In this document: positions 45,241-58,700 of the stretch, piece by piece
Numbering within the stretch: the first letter of the stretch is position 1
Layout: the number at the start of each line of letters is the position of its first letter
Program-made: the position numbers and the translations under genes
The notes under the pieces: model-generated
Seen by the model: only the letters and a program-made list of their open reading frames with translations
What the model was told of the DNA's origin: nothing
Database searches by the model: none
Source: Theristus sp. LFF4_11
Lineage: Eukaryota > Nematoda > Chromadorea > Monhysterida > Xyalidae
NCBI GenBank assembly: GCA_030248135.1
Contig: JASANC010005171.1
Span: forward strand, 1 to 64,000
Reading direction: 5' to 3'
DNA: 64,000 nucleotides

Positions 45241-48200
45241 GTTGTATGATTACTTATTATATCATTCATGATTGAGTGAAGTGATTCAACTTGTGAGCAC
45301 ACCGCGCCGCCCACGGCACAGAGCACCGTGAATGTTCGTTTCTTGTTTGTAGATAATAAGGACAATTTATTTACGTATAAAGTTGCAGAATCTGAGAATG
45401 TAACCCAGGTGCAAGTAACTCAATTAGAAACGCCGAATTGACATTTGTGCAGCATCCACCACGCACGCATGTACATTGTATTTGGGTGTTTCGTCTGCAG
45501 TTGAACGATAAACTACAGCTGTCTGTGATGGCGTGAAAACGTTTAAGCATTCATGAATTCATAAAAACGTTCGCGTTTCAACTGAGAAAACGTAAATTTA
45601 GGTCGGAGCTCAAACGCAGACATTGAGGCAGCATTGAAAATCGAAATGCGCATCCCTCCGCCGCTCATAGTTCATACGCACCTGTATAATACCCGGATAT
45701 GCTTTTTCAAACCGTACCAAGCACAAGTGTCTCCTGGTCTCGTCTCACGGGTACCCTGTCCAGCGCAACGCCACATTCATATCAGCAAAAATGCCATCAT
45801 AAATCTGTATGTATGGCACATGTACAGTATTTACTGTATTTAATTGGTACCGGTTACTCATATTCGAAGTTGAAAGATTGAAAATGTTGCTGACGTTTAT
45901 CCGGTTGATATACAAGAATCACACAAATCACACTTTCGCTGACATCCGGTCCCCATCAAACGATGGCTAGAATGGTGAAATGTAAACTCACAGGTAAACT
46001 CTTGATCCATCTAGATTCCAGCGGATCCGCTAATGAAACGAAAGTTCGCGCTAGAACCAGTCTTAACCAGACCAGTCGTGTTGGTGCCACCCGTTTCCTT
46101 AGGCCAGCGCGACGGATGCCCTGATGGGTTTTGTTTTTCTTTATTGAATTTCAGTAGAAGTTATTACTTCAAGTTGTTTTCAAGTTTTTAATCTGTGATT
46201 TCCACTAATTTCCACATCCGAATCTCCACTCTCCACTGTCTTGTTTATAAAGTCTCCAAAAGGAAGCCTGGTAAAACAAAAACTTCTGAATCACTGTCAC
46301 AATATTTACTGTGAATCTGATTGAAAAAGAGATTCATAGCCACGTGTGTGGCGGCCGACAAAATCATGAGGAATTTTTGTAAAACACCATGATCAGGTTT
46401 CATTTTTCAATTCAATCACTGACATTTTCCAAATTGCGTTTTCACAAAGGTTGTGTGCAACGTTTGTGTGTAGCTCACAATAGATAAATGCAGGTGCATG
46501 TGCCTCACTATTCAGTAAACATTATTACACGATAGTTCATTTGAAAAGTGTGTGCGTGCACTTATCGAACAGTAACCTTGGTTATTATTTTCAGTGACCG
46601 CTAATTTGAAACCTGTGTGACCCACGCACCAGCATTATCCTATATCATTATTGTTTAAAAGGCTTGAAACGCAAAAAATCGAAAAGCCTGTTGACAAAGA
46701 AGCTTTAGTTGAAAATTTGCTGTTCGCTTATGATGGTCATACACAGAGAAAAACAAGCCCTGAAAAAACATAGCCGTTAGGGAAAAAAGTTGCAACAGAA
46801 GTACGGCAAAAACACGTGTACAATGTACCTCAGAAGTCCGGTTCAAAACCAGATCCAAAAAGGTCCGGTGCAAGAAAATCAAAATGGTAAAAATTACACC
46901 GCTGTAAAAAAAATAATAACCCAGCAGCATTATTTCATTATTTTGCCACTTCTCATCAACATCATGCCTGGTTTCATGCCGGACTTCATGCCTTGCCGTG
47001 TATGTATTTCGGTCGGCACTTTTTCTGCGTAATGTGTCCGCGTTAGTTTGAACCTCATTTTCTCTCTGTTCATTTTTCGTTTTTTTCGCGAACATACATG
47101 TATGATATTGAAGAAACAACTCGGTAGTCGTTGTTTTCACTTTCAGCAGAAATGAACAGACGCTTTTGAGCGCATGTTGCTAGTGCAACGAGCGCTTTTC
47201 GGTTCAGTGGCCGGACCATTACATAGTTGAAATTCAAACAAACACGTTTTTTAACGCGAAAATCCAGCAATGTTTTACTTCTATCCACCATTGCATTTTT
47301 TACATTTTGCATTCTCTTTTGTGCACGTACGCGACAGAGAAAATCACCATACACTATAAAACCCACGTTCTCGCCTCTTGAATTTTTAATTAAAAACAGA
47401 ATAGAGCGGTTCATTTTTGCATTTTTAAACGCGTGCCACTCTTGCTGCCGGTGCACTCTATTATATCGTTGCATAAGTGTACGTGAGACACCGCGATGAA
47501 CCGGAGAAGGCTAGCTGCCCTGCTACACCGTCTTGCTTCTGAAAACTTCCATCGCGCTGGTTGGCTCACAGTTTTGTAGCCAGCGACCAATCAGTGTGCG
47601 TACAGCTGCATGCAGTTTTCATGCGAGCGTCACCAACCACAAATGATGATCAACTGTTGCGACCGTCAGACCGTAACTTTATTGAATAAGGGACCGTTGC
47701 AAAATCTCGCAGGTGCACGTCTCTGGTTGCTCGGTGCTTCCATTCTGCGGAATAAGCCTGGCATGTTGTGTGTTTCAGGTTTTCAAATTTTAAAAATCCA
47801 AGAGCGAACTCTTACAAATCCCAGAGCTGGCTCTTACAAATTCAAGAGCTGGTTCTTGCATATCCAAGAGCCAACTCTTATTACATCCTAGAGTCAACTC
47901 TTACGATTTTTTAAGTCAACTCAAGAGCTGAACGATTTTTTACATAAGAGGCTCTTGGGGCCTTGGTTATGTAAAAAGCCGTCGCAAATTTTTCAGAGCT
48001 TTAGAGCTGTAACCAACCACAACCGGACATCACGCACATTATGAAACTTTTATCTGTGCCCGTTAATTTTGCCACCCGCAGCAAACCTTATACCCCATTC
48101 GGTTTCCGCATCTGCATTCATGTACGGTACTGCACCAACGCCAACATCTATTTTTTCGGATAGGCGTTTTTATGCGCACGAATGATAATTTTCAACAGTG

Positions 48201-48714
48201 CCTGTCACGACAGTCACATTTACTATGCACGTGCATTCGTTCATTACCAATCGCGACCTATAAAATAATCATTTTTCACCTGGCTCGCCAACAACGTGAT
48301 TATCTATATGCAATACATGCATAAGAAGCTGATTAGCTTAGCTGTTGCATCTCATTTTCAGACGCACCTTCGTAGACTGCACGTGGCTATTGTTCTTTGA
48401 TCTGATTGTTTGCGTGGCATTTCATAGTTGCCTGGTCGTTGCGCGAAACTAATTCAAAACACAAAATAGTCAACTACGTGCTGTTATTGTAGTTTGAACT
48501 CTCAACAGAAACAGAGCAGTTTGTTCGAGGAAACAACTAAACTTTTCAACTGTTGAAAACATGTTGTTACATGTATCCATTGCTTCTGCGATCTGTGTGA
48601 ACTGAAACGGGAATTATACTGCACATTTTCAGTCAAATCGGCTCATTCAAACTTCTGAAATCTCTCAACCAGAATTCATTATCAAAAGGAACAATAACAA
48701 AAAACCAATGTGTC
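45241..48714. other. Spacer upstream of globin gene
   Basis: No gene recognised. Two minus-strand frames (47140-46655 and 47474-47070) lack family motifs. A short inverted-unit tandem repeat lies at 47795-47950. A 3' splice site CATTTTCAG ends at 48632, 82 nt before the globin ATG. Confidence 0.5.
47795..47950. repeat. Tandem array of imperfect AAGAGC..GCTCTT palindromes
   Basis: Units of about 26 bp such as AAGAGCGAACTCTTACAAAT and AAGAGCCAACTCTTATTACA, five to six copies. Each unit is itself a small inverted repeat. Confidence 0.8.
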
Positions 48715-51700
48715 ATGTTTCGCTCGGTCTTCACGAGCTGCTTTCGACCGCTGACGCCGAAAACGAACGACGATGAAAACACTGACCGAGGGGCCTCATG
48801 GACGAAAGGAAATAGTCTACGGACGCAAGTGGACCAGTCCACGAAAGTCCTCGACGACACCCAGTCGACGTCGCCGCGCGTCGAGGCGTCCACTCCGTTG
48901 TCGTCGTCACACTCGCCGCACACGAGTCGACTCATTGACGACAAATGCGAGGTCGAGTGCATCCAGCGGCTGTGGCGGCGGGCGCGCAATTCGAAACGGC
49001 CAGTCGGCGCGCACATCGTCGTCTCGCTGGTGACCAATCAGCGGTCGCTCGCGAAACTCTTTCAAATCGAGCAGACGGACGATCGCGCCCGAATGCTGCG
49101 GCTGAAGGCCGTCCAGATACAGGGGTACCGCATCGAGACGTTCTTTGACAATCTGGTCGCCTCGCTCAACTGCGCTCCGGAGGTAAGAATACGCACTGGC
49201 TGTCCCACCCTGTCCAATGGTGTAAAAGCGCACAGCTACTGAAGACACACGCGCGTGTATGTGTGCCTGTGCGTTTGTTCAAAAAAGCCAGCATCTCAGC
49301 TCAGTACTCTTGCTTTCAAATGAAATGTTCGTCAACATAGTCAATGTTCAAAATTTGTTTTTGTAAAACCGTTCTTGAGTTTTTACAAACAGCGAAAGCC
49401 CTTCGGGCGCTTTTCAGCCAGAGCCTGATTTCGAATGGTAGAAATCGTGGTATGGTAGAAGAGGTGGTCGTAGAACTGGCAGAAATAGTGGTGGCAATTC
49501 ATTTTTCAAGTTTTAAGCATATGGCCTCACTGGTATTACATTGCATAACAACCAAATGAAGTGGTTTTAAAAAAATGCCTGATAACGGTGTCCATCAAGT
49601 TTTTCTGTCCTCCACACTACCTTGTACCAGCGCATACAGTCATCCCATGTGAATCTGTCAGTCTGCGTGCATGTGTTGTGAGCGTTGCTGCGGTTACAGA
49701 GTGTCCTCCGTCAACTCTGCATGAACGTTGGCAGTGTCCACTACAACAAGGGTGTCAACTTTGACGAGCGAAATTGGCGCACGTTTCGTGAGGTCGTACA
49801 CGACGAAGTGTTCAGCGAGGATGAGCACGGCGAAGACGAGCAGTTCGCGGAGCAAACAGAGTCAGAAGAAGATTCATCATCCAATAATAACAATGATGAT
49901 GATGATGATGACCAACACAGCCTGCTAATGAAGAGTTCGCCGCGAGACCGAATGCTCGAAATAGCAGCCTGGCGACATTTCCTCGAGTTCGTGCAGTCCG
50001 AAATGACCAACGGCTTTCTGTACGCCGCCGGGCAGGCCGTGAAACTGTCGGAGCAGACCGGATCCAACGGGCATAACCAGTCAGTCTATCCGCACCGGAA
50101 AATTAACGTTTTTTATTTTATTTTTCTCTGTCATGGATGATTATTCTCACTCAATAACTCGTACCATTATACGAGACAACATCAAGAAACACAAATCTTT
50201 TTTTATCTTCCATCGCCACTTTCCAAGAAGCTTCTCTGAACAACTTTTTGACATGTAAAATCGTGGGAGTAAGAACTTATGAGAATCGCTCGCTCACTCA
50301 ATGTCCATGTGGTGCCCCACGCAAATTTACGGCATATTTGGTTTCGATGTGCAAAATGTTTTCGTTTTTTAGTCACGATGCAATAAAACAGCACGTGGTG
50401 AATGCAGCGCTGTTCATAAACGCAGCCGAGCCTGGTCAAAGGCGTTGTTCTGTGCCATGCGCCGCTATTCAGGTGACCTTAAAATGCGTGTTCCAATACT
50501 GTACATATAAGTTTGCTAGTGGTTGTTCATGATTCTGTGAAGATGTGCTGTAGGTGCAGTGTGCGGTCTGAACCGTCTGCTCTGTTGTCCAAGGCGACTT
50601 TGTACATGGTCTCGGCACATATTGCATTACAGTCACATACGGACGCATGCGAACTGCCAGTGTGTTTGCTTGTCACCGCGCAACGTTTTACGGGTTGAAG
50701 AAAAGTGCACGGTCTTCTGACACACAGCGCCAATTGACATGGTGCATCTAACTACAGTCAAACTCTAAATTATAGGGAATCAGCTGATTGGTTGGTCATC
50801 ACGTGACGCATGCTTTCTGTGCAAACTAGAACTCCGCACCCACGTTAATTTCTGCACAGTTTCCAAATCAGTTGATTCCCTATTTAGAGTTCGACTGTAA
50901 AACAGAAGAAATCAGTGCGCACAGTAAAACCCCAGGTTTTCGTTAAACTTCACTTCATGATTTCACTTTCAGCTAACATCAGAAAACTCTTCTGAAGAGA
51001 ACACCAATTCGCCAAAAAGAGCCGCGCAGAAATTCTCGATGACACTTCGCTCTCGCACACCGGGACCGTGTTTTGCGCGCAGATTGAAGCTGAAACTTTT
51101 TCACAATAACACAATGTGGGTGAAGCCCACGCGTTGTTGCTGGTTCAGACATAGACAGCAGGATGCCGCAAAGCCGGCTAAAGTAGTGTCTTTCATTTAG
51201 TTCTTCGATGCAACGTGTTTGCAGCATTGAGACGCAGAAAACCAAAACAAAGGATAATACCATACATTGCAGCAGCCACAGAAGGCACGACTTCTGCGCC
51301 ACCCGGTACTACACAAACTGTAAAAAACTTGAAAACCTGTTATTTCCAGTGAGCACGACCGAAATTCCGTCGGTCCCTCGATGATGCGCCTGAATGACAA
51401 CTCAGACAAGACGAAGTTTGTCGCTGAGAAACTACGCAGCGTCTGGCGGTCGATTGACCGACGCGCGATGTGCAGCGATCTGCTGATGACGATCATTGAA
51501 CGCAATCCCGGTCAGTGGCGCCACCGCGCATGGCATAGTTGCACACTCAGTGGCTGGCTAATATTCCGCTTTTTTTTAATTTCCGAAGTGGTGTACAGTG
51601 TCCTGTTCGCCAGAGTGTCCTCTGCAGTACCTGTCCCACGGAGTGTCGCGGAACTGAAAACAATGGCTGATCAGCCTCAAGCCAGCCTGGGCGATTTTAT

Positions 51701-52920
51701 GAACATTGCTACTTTATTTGCGGCAGAGGACACACCGCTACGGACGTCACGGCGGACACGGTCACTTTTATTTTAACGTGATTACATTGTACAAACTTTA
51801 TTTTTTAGCCCAACAAAAAGTTTAAAATAGAGTAAAAGTCAATCAGTAATAAGCTTATACAAAACGTTGAACTTTTTATTGGGCCTGTCATATAGCTGTG
51901 ACTGTTGTTGCCACTTTTTTTGGCTTGCTTCGGACCATAGAAACGAAAATGTCAGCCTGTGCTCAAATTTAACACGACTTTCAATTTCAACAACAACAAC
52001 AGAAAACAGGATCGCATTTTTTGCAGCGTACCTTCGTCACTTCGGCCTCAACGAGAACACACCGGTGGACGAAGCAGCGAAGACGACGGAAATTGACAGA
52101 CAAATCGAGCGAATGCAGACGTTCTTCTCGAACATGTTCACTGTGATCGGCTTCATTAATCGGGTTTGTGAAAACATGCTTTTTGATTCTTTCTTTGAAC
52201 TTTCATTTCAATCAATAGGACAATGATGATAAAGAATTGTGGACATCGATTTTTCTGTTGTGACTAAAAACGGCGGAAGAATCTATGATTTATAATGCTC
52301 GTGACGTATATAATCATTTCTTCATGACCCGCGACTCAATGCGGTTGTGGTAGTGAAAGGAAACTACTTTCAATCTTTATGTGGTAATTCGGAATAGTCT
52401 AAGTGATCCGGCCTTATTTAGGGGACTCGGATCCTTTTGCCAATTTTGAATTCCCGCGTCGTGCATGAGACTGCTTACCCATCAATGCGCGCATTGAGAC
52501 GCGGGACCAAAATAAAAGATACTACCAGTATGTTAGTGTACGACAAGGTATTGTGTCGACACGATGTGGACGGCGGACGCGGTCTCAAGAAACAAAAGCT
52601 GCCAAAAAAACCCACAAGAACGTTCTAAAATAACTGTTTGAATGGTGTTCCGTTTGCAGGAGCACATCTCGCGACACTGCCAGCACGTCGGCAAGATCCA
52701 CTACCACTACGGCGTCAACTTCACGGCCGACCAGTGGCTGGTGTTCAAGCGGAGTGTCTGCGAGTGTTTCTGCAAGGCAGCGCTGCGCATCGACATGTCG
52801 CCGGCGGCCAGACGCGAGATCGAGCTGTACATCAACTTTCTGATGAACTTCGTCATCTCGCAGATGAAGTCCGGCTTCACGGAGTGCGTTCTGCAAGTGA
52901 AACGACGAAGCCTACGATGA
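48715..52920 (+). CDS. Two-domain globin
   Basis: Five exons in phase: 48715-49182, 49700-50079, 51350-51510, 52027-52163, 52660-52920 (TGA); 468 aa. Each half looks like a globin of the nematode/neuroglobin-like kind: VSLVTNQRSLAKLFQIE then GYRIETFFDNLVASL and the F-helix motif NVGSVHYNKGVNFDERNW (H170); and TIIERNPAYLRHFGLNE, QIERMQTFFSNMF, HVGKIHYHYGVNFTADQW (H396). The His in VGxxHxxxGV is the expected proximal heme ligand. The distal position seems to be Gln in both. The N-terminus (about 75 aa) is Ser/Thr-rich. An acidic insert (FSEDEHGEDEQ..., DDDDDD) lies between the last two helices of domain 1. Oxygen binding or redox signalling are possible roles; heme binding is inferred, not shown. 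Confidence in the fold is good, in function low. Confidence 0.82.
50755..50897. mobile_element. MITE family M1, complete copy with TA target duplication
   Basis: 143 bp, CAGTCAAACTCTAAAT... to ...TTTAGAGTTCGACTG, flanked by TA on both sides, with inner arms GGGAATCAGCTGATTGGTTG / AATCAGTTGATTCCC. The CAGTC termini and TA duplication suggest Tc1/mariner mobilisation. Lies in globin intron 2. Confidence 0.88.
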
Positions 52921-55741
52921 CGTGATTCGAGAGCAGTCAATCGCACACACACACAATCGTTTTGTGGCCATGTGATTTTCATGTGCGCTTTTATATTTGT
53001 TTTTTTTGGCTTTGGAGGCATTTCATTTTGTCACTGACCTGGCTCTATGTGATAATTAATCTTCACTGCACTGGTAAAAATTGTTCTTTCCTTTTTTGAT
53101 GACATTCTTGCTGTTGCTTCGCCACGGAATACTGATCGTGTGCAATAAAAAGTCTGATAACGTGTGTCGTGGAAGGAAAGGTGACGAACAAATTATTGGC
53201 TCTACATTTGACAAAAAGTCAAGAAAAGAAATATTCTCTTCCATTGTTTATGAATACTGTACCATTTTTCCCTAGCCTTACATGCTTCAAAAATCAACAC
53301 AAGACAGAAGACACGTCTTCTGGCAACGCTCCAATAGGTTGCACCCGATAACCGAAAACAACCTCAAGTACAGATGCAGGTTGTTTGCAGCGGTTTATTT
53401 GGCACTGCAGTTCCAGTAATCGATCGAAAGCATTGTTATTGTTTTGTTCTGGGCATGCGCTGATCAGTGGAAGGTTTGGTGGGGCACCTGGTGTTGTCCA
53501 GAGAGGGACGGAGTCATGACGTGTCCTTGTGATGGCCCACTGCGCCTGACGACCAACCGACCAACCCACTGTCCGGTCATCCGACCGACCAACACTTAAC
53601 CCGTTGGATCAACACTCAACCCGTTAAACCAATACTCAACCCGTTGGACCAACACTCAACCCGTTGAACCAACACTCAACCCGTTGGACCAACACTCAAC
53701 CCGTTGGATCAACACTCAAACCGTTGGACCAACACTCAACCCGTTAAACCAATACTCAACCCGTTGGACCAACACTCAACCCGTTGAACCAACACTCAAC
53801 CCGTTGGACCAACACTCAACCCGTTGGACCAATACTCAACCCGTTGGACCAACACTCAACCCGTTGGACCAACACTCAACCCGTTGGACCAACACTCAAC
53901 CCGTTGGACCAACCAACACTCAACCCGTTGGACCAACTGACCGACCGACCGACCGTCTGTCCGGCACAGACCAAACCAACGCGGACTGTCAGAGTGACGT
54001 TAGTCCGATCGACCGACCTACATAAAATACCGTCAGTGGAACCAGTGTGTGCGCCTGCAAAAATATTAGCAGAACTTCTGATGTTTAAAAAAACAGTGTT
54101 TGCATATAAAATATATTTTGTTACATGAGTGGTTTAAAACCGAAAACCAGTTTATTTTTCAATGCATTGTTCGTTCGGAGAGGTTTAGTGAGTTTGTCTT
54201 CTGGCGCAAAAATGACAATGATAAGTTTATGGCTGTTCTGTAGCGATTTTCAAGTGCTTTAGTTGTATGTATGTACATGTACATGTACTTTAATTTTGTT
54301 TTCTGTTCAAGCAAAAAACCTAATGTTACTTATACATAACATCCGCCTTTCAGTAATTTTCATTTAGGTTGTTAATTTAAAATCGGGGTTAGCTTTAAAC
54401 CTACGTTAGCAGCATTCAATTTCATTAAATTTATTTCAAAGGCACGTCTCCACAGCGAGTCTCACTCTCCACTACTTTAGAGCAGAATCTCATAACAAAC
54501 ACCCACGAACTGCAGAATTTCTAAAAAGCAAGATTTGTTGGAACGTGAACGATCGAGGGAACACCAGATAGCACAAAAGAATCTTGAAAAAATTTTGTAT
54601 GGTTTTCATTGCACTAAACAACTTCAGGGGGGCGGGACGATCTCTTTTTGTTTACACTTGCGTCTTGGGACTTTTTTTGTGACTGATGATTTTAAACACA
54701 AATTTATGCACGTATGAATATGCGTTGTTGACATTTGCACCGATTCATATGATTTTTAATTTATTTGTGCGAATGCCAAAAGAAATAAAAGTATTCTGTT
54801 CATCGTACACCCATTACTTTCTCGCTCTACCCCGCCGATGCCCGGTCCCAGCATATCGTGTCGATACTGACGACATAAATGAAAGTCAAATATTTATTTT
54901 TTTCAAGCAACGTCAGAAAAAAATGGATTTGCTTCCAATAAAACCAGTGTGCGCTTGTATCTTTTGTGCGATTTTTGTATGTTTTTTTGAAGAGTTGAAA
55001 AATCCACAGTGTTCTGCTTGCATTGTTCTCGCTAAACTGTGCGCAAAAAAACCTAGACGAGAAAAGGTTCACGGTGTGTGTGTGTGCGCTCAGGGCAAAA
55101 ATGGTGTAATTTGCAGGTGTTTATTTGCAGATCTAAAATCCATTTCAGCCAAATTATGAAGCGTCGTTCCACGCTTAACTCACTAAACCTTTCAAGTACA
55201 CATGATTTCATTTTTGATTATTTCGTATTCTTGAGAAGCAGAAAGCTTAAAAGCTGATAAAATATGAGCCTAGCAAATGCGTTATATGTAGTTTTATCAA
55301 TTTTTCCCTTATCACATATGATTTGAAGTTAGCATGAGCAGGAAACTTTATTTGGGTTAGATCAATCACTGTGGAATTCCTTTGCATGTGACTTAGATTG
55401 CTTTCTGCACGCTCAAATCAATGGAGTTTTTAATGGTCATAACTAATAAATGATGAACCTTTTGATAGTGCATCTAGTTGACGGGCAGAAGGTGTTTTAT
55501 TGATTTTATAATCCATTATAATTATTGAGTCACAATTTTTCAACAAAATAAATCTAAAAAAGTCATGTGCGGTTTTATGCGTCCCGTTCATGAATGCATT
55601 CATGCGTAGTGCTGCTAAGTGAGTCGCGCAGAAAGCAGTTCCATTACCGCTAACATGAGTATTTTTCTAAGTTCAGTGTGATTTTCGGCGAATAATTGTA
55701 GGTTTTTTAAACTTTCATCCGCATTCAGATTCTTGCGCGCA
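52921..55741. other. Spacer globin-Na+/H+ exchanger
   Basis: Candidate polyadenylation signal AATAAA at 53144 for the globin gene, then the 20-bp minisatellite (53592-53940), then AT-rich DNA without a recognised gene. A 3' splice site GCATTCAG ends at 55728, 13 nt before the next ATG. Confidence 0.5.
53592..53940. repeat. 20-bp minisatellite, about 17 copies
   Basis: Unit AACACTCAACCCGTTGGACC with variants (GGATC, TAAACC, TGAACC, AATACT). The variant order repeats with a 120-bp period, showing a six-unit higher-order repeat. Flanked by GACC tetranucleotide runs. Long open frames across it are by-products of the repeat. Confidence 0.95.
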
Positions 55742-58700
55742 ATGGCAAGCAACACTCAATTCGCACTGGTTCTGTGCGTGACACTGATCGTGATTGTTGG
55801 TCGTTGCAATGGGGCAAGTTCACCAGAGGCAGCAGACGCCCGCAATGCCAGCCACGACCGTTCGGAGCACGGCATCGCGATCGCAACGTGGCGATTCGAG
55901 TTCGTGGCGATGCCGTTCATGGTGACGCTGGCGGTGTTGGAGTTGGTCGTGCTGAAAATTGGTATAAATGTGGACACTGTGCACTCCAATGGAACACCGT
56001 AATGTTGGTGTATAGTCATGAACAAACACACTGGCACAGACACACAAACACACTGGCACCCACAAACAAGCACATTGGCACACACACAAACACACTGGCA
56101 CACACACAAACACACTGGCACCCTTACACACACGTTCTGTTTCTGTGCGGGTGTTTGTTTGCGACTGTGCAACATTACGGCGCTGATAACCGAGTGCCGG
56201 GTTTTCAGTCTGAGACTTTCTCCACGTGACCATCGTGCATGATTGCGTGTGTTCCCATCTGTTTCAGTTTACCATCATCTGAAATGGCTTCGGCACTATG
56301 TGCCGGAGTCCTGTGCGTTTATCATTCTTGGCGTGCTGTTGGGCATCTTATTCAGGTCGAATTAAGATTCATTGTTTTTGCTTTTTCTCAGTTTTTATCT
56401 TTCTTGGTTGAAAAAAGATGAACTCGTACGTGACGTGACATGCCGTGCTGCATGCGCTGTACAAACGGGCCTTTATAGATTACCGGATCCTTCTGAAAAT
56501 GGTCTAGCTGAACTCAGCTCGACAAGATGCTTTGAACGAGCCTGACTTACAAAAAAATTATTTTTTTAATTTAAAAGAGTCAATTTTTCCTATCCTTGGG
56601 CAAGAAAATATGCATTCTGGGATTTTTTCCTTACCACCCCTTCTTACGTGGCAGTGTGCCAACTTAGCTCATCGATTTTTGCAATACAGTGGTATAGCGC
56701 CACAGGCGTTTCGCTCGTGTTTCACAAACATTTATATGAAGGCACGTTTTTCAAAGTAGTAATGTTTCTAAAATAGCATAAAAGACGGCATGTGTGAGTA
56801 ACTTTTTTAACGCGTTTTTTCTCATTGCAGCCATGGCGCAGCGGTACTGCTTTCGCTTGGCAGGGCAGGGACCTTCAGGGAACGGATCCCATCGTTGAAA
56901 AAAATTATTTAAAAAGTTGATTGTTTTAGGTCATGCTTTGTGTTTTTGTTAGCAAACTGCGTTCTCCTTACCTATTCCTGACTTCATAATTGAACGGGAT
57001 AGCCGAGTATACAAGGCATATTTTTTCAGGATGCAAGGAGCGCGCGGAATTTGAATGAAAGAAAAAATAGTTCCTGAAAATCAATTGTGTATCAAATAAA
57101 ATCGTTTGTTTTTTGGTGTGTGTGTAAACGATTGTGGTGAGGTGTTCGTCACTACCACACGACCGTTTTTCAAATACTCGGTAGCTTCATGGCCACACAA
57201 CTGAAACTTTATTGGTGCGTGAGTGTTAGTGAACTTGCCTCTGTCAGTTGTCCACAAGGTGATCGCAAAATCTGGTTTGTGTTTTATCTACTTTTCCAAA
57301 GTAAGTCCAGACATCGGTGTTTTGAAGAGCGGGCCCTCGCCCGTCACGCGGAAGATAGCAGCTGGTAAGTGTCTTGGGGAGGTGGAGGGGTGGGGAAAGG
57401 CCCAGCCGACAGGGATCAGGGGTGCAGGCAGACTTAGCCACGCAGTAAATAGAGAATTTTGAGCACGACCAAATTTCGGTTATTTTCTAAAGAGAACGAC
57501 TCATTATTCAAGTACACGTAAAAAATTGTCTTGTTTTTACTGTTGAAAATGCAATTTTCCCTCCATGAAATGGACAATTTTTTTAATGAAATACGACTTG
57601 CCCTGTTAAGGCCCGTTTATACCTGACGTATGCAGACGTTCGTCGACGTACGTCAAGTAGGAACTGTAGTCACTAACACGGGACCTAAAGTGACGTCGTG
57701 AATTTACAAATACTTGCGTGTCAAGCTAGGTGCAGCAAATGGGTGTGCCAGTCAATATTAGTGTCCCATTTTTACATTTAAAAAGTATTCTTTGAAGGTA
57801 CGAAATGGAAAGCAGCGAGAAGCCGTACGTGTCGTTTCTGCAGTTCGACAAGCAGACGTTCTTTCTGTTCTTACTTCCGCCGTGTGTAAAACTTTTGCTC
57901 TTTGTCCATCTGCATTACATTGTCTTGAGGACCAATCGTAGTTCAGCAGTAACGCTGAATAAACTTCCCATGAATCATCTGAAGTCACGCAGCAGCTGCT
58001 GGCGCTAATAATAAAAACACATTCATAGGATTCAGAATATTGTTTGCATTTGCTTGATGCGTAGCTGCTGCAGGGACAGTAAATGCATTGTACATGAATG
58101 CATCAGTAAAATGACAGTAAAACAGCAGCTATCATTACTTTCATTCTTACTGAATCACCAACCAATATATGAACAGCTTGAAAATTGGTAACTAAAACTA
58201 CCCATTCTTTAATCAATGGCACATACAATGTATGTTTTCAAAAAACGCAAATCAAATTTTTCATTTTTTAGTATCATCCTTGAAGCAGCATACTCGCTGC
58301 GTGACCGAGCGTTCACCGAGCATCTTGGCACCATTTTGCTGTTTGCTGTCGTGGTTTGTGCTTTCAAATATAAAGAAACATATAGCATTTCTAGCTCACC
58401 TATAAGGTCACAAAGCTATTTGGCCTCAAAAACCAATTTCTCACGATAAATCGTATCCAAGAAGTATAAACAAAAAGTCTTGGTCCTTTTACGCACTTCT
58501 TTTTTATTTTTAGGGCACTATACTAAACACCGCTTTGGTGTCACTGGCCCTATGGGGGTTAACCGTGGCAGGTTTAATTTCGGCAAAGTTGACATTACTG
58601 AACTGTCTGGTGTTTGGAGCATTGATCGCAGCCGTTGATCCTGTGGCGGTTAGTTTTAAAAGGGTACTTTGAAGTCATATTCTAGATCATTGAAACGTGT

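Noticed and set aside
46655..47474. Two minus-strand frames of 161 and 134 codons
   Set aside because: Overlapping, low-complexity ends, no recognised domain and no splice-consistent structure.
49560..49764. Extra upstream exon of the globin second exon
   Set aside because: The acceptor CGGTTACAG at 49699 keeps phase with exon 1; the upstream frame is intron.
53684..54128. Repeat protein with QHSTRWTN-type units
   Set aside because: Produced by reading through the 20-bp minisatellite; no signal peptide, start context or splice context.
55756..56233. Cys/Val-rich minus-strand frames opposite exchanger exon 1
   Set aside because: Reverse reading of the CACACAAACACACTGG minisatellite and the exchanger exon.
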